NCBI GenBank assembly: GCA_900549645.1
Contig: URPD01000045.1
Location: 1-15,943, forward strand
Length of the DNA stretch: 15,943 bases
Direction of reading: 5' to 3'
Origin: an uncultured Eubacteriales bacterium
Lineage (GTDB): Bacteria > Bacillota > Clostridia > Oscillospirales > Oscillospiraceae
Below are positions 14,664 to 15,943 of the stretch, one piece after another. Position numbers and translations under genes: made by a program. A model generated the notes under the pieces. It did not search any database and was not told the origin of the DNA. It worked only from the letters and a program-made list of their open reading frames with translations. Within the stretch, counting starts at the first letter, position 1. Every line of letters begins with the position of its first letter.

Positions 14664-14756
14664 GAAATAAAATCCACCCATGCCCGCAGGCATTTCACAT
14701 GGCGAAGCCATATTTCACACGCGAAGCGTATTTCACCCACCCGTGAGGGTGGATTT
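14664..14756 (+). repeat. Chain of four hairpins with TTTCAC linkers
   Basis: Four short hairpins follow one another: ATGCC-CGCA-GGCAT (14680-14693), ATGGC-GAA-GCCAT (14699-14711), ACGC-GAA-GCGT (14719-14729) and CCACCC-GTGA-GGGTGG (14737-14752). TTTCAC separates them at 14693, 14713 and 14731. The left flank AATCCACCC (14671-14679) can instead pair with GGGTGGATT (14747-14755), closing the whole chain as one multibranched structure. GAAAT (14664) and ATTTC (14753) extend this outer clamp. I think similar elements occur in gut Firmicutes genomes but know no function. Confidence 0.7.
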
Positions 14757-14799
14757 CGTTGAATAAAGCCGCTCCACCAATTGGCGGTAAATAAAAAAA

Positions 14800-14919
14800 C
14801 CCAAATCGAAGCCCAACGAAGTGGGTTCGATTTGGAAAGGAGGAGCAAGGAAGCACAGACGAAGAATCCGGCAACTCGCTTCGAGCTGCCGGATTTTGAG
14901 CGGAGCGGACTTTGCTCCG
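14800..14919 (+). other. Further run of three hairpins
   Basis: CCAAATCGAA (14801-14810) pairs with TTCGATTTGG (14826-14835) around an inner CCCA/TGGG. AATCCGGCA (14865-14873) pairs with TGCCGGATT (14887-14895) around CTCG-CTT-CGAG and is followed by TTTT, so it is terminator-like. CGGAGC (14901-14906) pairs with GCTCCG (14914-14919). The gap 14540-15069 holds the flavoprotein terminator, the hairpin chain and these. A weak TTGAAA (15001)-16-CATAAG (15023) could be a promoter for the next gene. Confidence 0.55.
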
Positions 14920-15069
14920 ACGTGGCGCAGCGGGTGGGATTCCTTTTCTGCGGAAAAGCCACGGCGGTTGCGACAGATAATGTACAATAAATTGCGCAAA
15001 TTGAAAACCGCATAAAAGAAGACATAAGTACTGCGTCATGAGATAGGAATCAAGAACCGAAGAAAGAAA

Positions 15070-15654
15070 ATGAGTGAGATCACAATTGATTCTTTTTCAC
15101 AAGAAGCTTTTGAGGACCCATTGCTGCTTTTAAAAGAATTAAAAAGAATGGGACAGCTGGCAGACTCGTCAAGAGAAGCTAAAAGCGTAGAGCAACAAAC
15201 CGAGGAAGACATAGTTAGTACAAACTCCGAGGAACAATACAAACAGTTTATTGATGAGGTCAGCGATATGAAAAAGAGCTTTTCATATAAACCTATTCTC
15301 ATTAAGGCTATGATGGAATACGCAGACGTCAACGGAAGGGCGTCCATGTCTGATATCATCGACTATTATTTAAACTATTTCCAAACCCGGGCGGATCAAG
15401 GTAAAGTCGTTGAGAAAGCGGAGAGTACTTTTGTACAACACTTTGGTGATCGAAAAGCGGCAAGGCGTACGATCCTCATCTATCCTTATAAGCGGTTCGA
15501 AATGAAAGGCATGATGAAGTTTGATAAGGCCAGTGATCAAATTGAAATAGTACCGCCTATTTGGGACAATATTTCAAATAAGATCAGAAGGGTGGTAGCG
15601 TCGTACTGCGATGCACAATTACTCAGATACTACGAAAAGCTGGAGACAACTTGA
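15070..15654 (+). CDS. Small protein resembling a helicase C-terminal domain
   Basis: The 194-aa product has an acidic, probably disordered N-terminal part (about residues 1-70). A helical domain follows, with YKPILIKAMMEYADVNGRAS, then DIIDYYLNYFQTR and YPYKRFEMKGMMKF, ending DAQLLRYYEKLE. From memory this pattern resembles the C-terminal accessory region of some DEAD/DEAH-box helicases of defence or mobile loci. No Walker A/B or helicase motifs are present, so it is either a solo domain or the stranded end of a larger gene. The ribosome site is weak (AGAAAG before ATG 15070), and the codon use is clearly more AT-rich than the salvage genes, pointing to horizontal transfer. The function is unknown. 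Confidence 0.6.
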   Translation: MSEITIDSFSQEAFEDPLLLLKELKRMGQLADSSREAKSVEQQTEEDIVSTNSEEQYKQFIDEVSDMKKSFSYKPILIKAMMEYADVNGRASMSDIIDYYLNYFQTRADQGKVVEKAESTFVQHFGDRKAARRTILIYPYKRFEMKGMMKFDKASDQIEIVPPIWDNISNKIRRVVASYCDAQLLRYYEKLETT

Positions 15655-15943
15655 ACAATTGCTCGAATTATGTAAGCCAAGTGAACGATTGCCCCTGAAA
15701 GTGAACGATTTCTCGGGGAGCAAGGGCTAGAAAAGGCCGCAGAAAGCAAAAAATCGGCCGACCGAAATGACGAGCGACCGAGAGCGATTTGAATTTCAAA
15801 GCGAGAAATGCGAGGAAATACTGAGATTGTGATCTCCGCAGAAAAATTGGAACATGAAGTCATCATTCGGTTCAGCACCTCCACATCTTTGAGCAGCGCC
15901 TCATAGTGCTTGGGGTCGATGCCGGAGAGCTTCGGAGCGCCGT
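15630..15943 (-). CDS. Partial reading frame entering from the right edge
   Basis: On the minus strand the frame is open from the window edge to a TAG at 15630-15632 (103 codons visible). The part nearest the edge (GAPKLSGIDPKHYEALLKD, then VEVLNRMM) has normal protein composition and looks like a true coding end. The remainder (from about 15850 down) is Ser/Arg-rich and unconvincing, and overlaps the end of the plus-strand gene by 25 nt. It may be a truncated gene fused to non-coding DNA. I do not recognise the family; a mobile-element protein is a guess. Confidence 0.35.
   Translation of the reverse strand, partial: GAPKLSGIDPKHYEALLKDVEVLNRMMTSCSNFSAEITISVFPRISRFEIQIALGRSSFRSADFLLSAAFSSPCSPRNRSLSGAIVHLAYIIRAIVQVVSSFS
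15651..15710 (+). repeat. Short direct repeats TGAACRATT
   Basis: AAGTGAACGATT occurs twice (15679-15690 and 15699-15710, a 20-nt step), with a diverged copy TTGAACAATT at 15651-15660, 30 nt before the first. Steps of 30 and 20 nt put the copies on the same helix face. They lie just past the stop of the 194-aa gene. Confidence 0.5.

Noticed and set aside
12413..15025. 870-codon minus-strand open frame opposite the flavoprotein gene
   Set aside because: It mirrors the codon bias of the plus-strand gene (few TTA, CTA or TCA codons in the matching phase). Its product is low-complexity Val/Leu/Asp-rich, and the plus strand encodes an unmistakable Fe-S flavoprotein.

Overview
The window looks like the chromosome of a high-GC member of the Clostridia (Oscillospiraceae/Ruminococcaceae type, probably from the gut). 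The reasons are strong AGGAGG-like ribosome sites, GC-rich codon use, Gram-positive style split sugar ABC permeases, and intergenic spaces crowded with short palindromic repeats of a kind I associate with gut Firmicutes. Taxonomy is inference only.

From about 177 to 11450 the window is a peptidoglycan amino-sugar salvage locus. Two sugar ABC permease genes (177-1088, 1102-1971) end at a clear terminator. A tandem-GNAT acetyltransferase (2169-3140) follows. Then comes a translationally coupled trio: a PIG-L/LmbE-type deacetylase (3520-4254), MurQ etherase (4251-5159) and an esterase D-like hydrolase (5159-5908). AnmK (anhydro-MurNAc kinase) lies on the opposite strand (6233-7420). A second operon encodes NamZ (DUF1343 exo-muramidase, 7872-9008), NagZ (GH3 hexosaminidase, 9026-10555) and a BadF/NagK-fold kinase resembling MurK (10569-11450). 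It ends at a terminator at 11468.

A coherent reading is that the permeases import peptidoglycan saccharides. NamZ and NagZ, neither with a visible signal peptide, trim them in the cytoplasm from MurNAc and GlcNAc non-reducing ends. The BadF-type kinase and AnmK converge on MurNAc-6-P, and MurQ makes GlcNAc-6-P plus D-lactate. The GNAT, PIG-L and esterase genes may edit N- or O-acyl groups on these sugars; that is inference.

All gene-free gaps in the salvage region hold repeats. Three families (here A/C, B and D) recur. A/C and D have conserved flanks and a variable but always base-paired tip. B is an 8-bp hairpin that in four of four non-terminator copies lies 42-51 nt downstream of an A, C or D element. 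D copies in inverted orientation bracket the namZ-nagZ-kinase operon.

From about 12120 the sequence becomes AT-rich and carries a strong promoter for a 715-aa old-yellow-enzyme/FadH/BaiCD-type Fe-S flavoprotein (12392-14539), followed by a perfect 15-bp terminator. The remaining 1.4 kb looks like accessory DNA: a chain of hairpins joined by repeated TTTCAC linkers (14664-14756), more hairpins, a low-GC 194-aa protein resembling a helicase C-terminal domain (15070-15654), short direct repeats, and a partial minus-strand reading frame running off the right edge.
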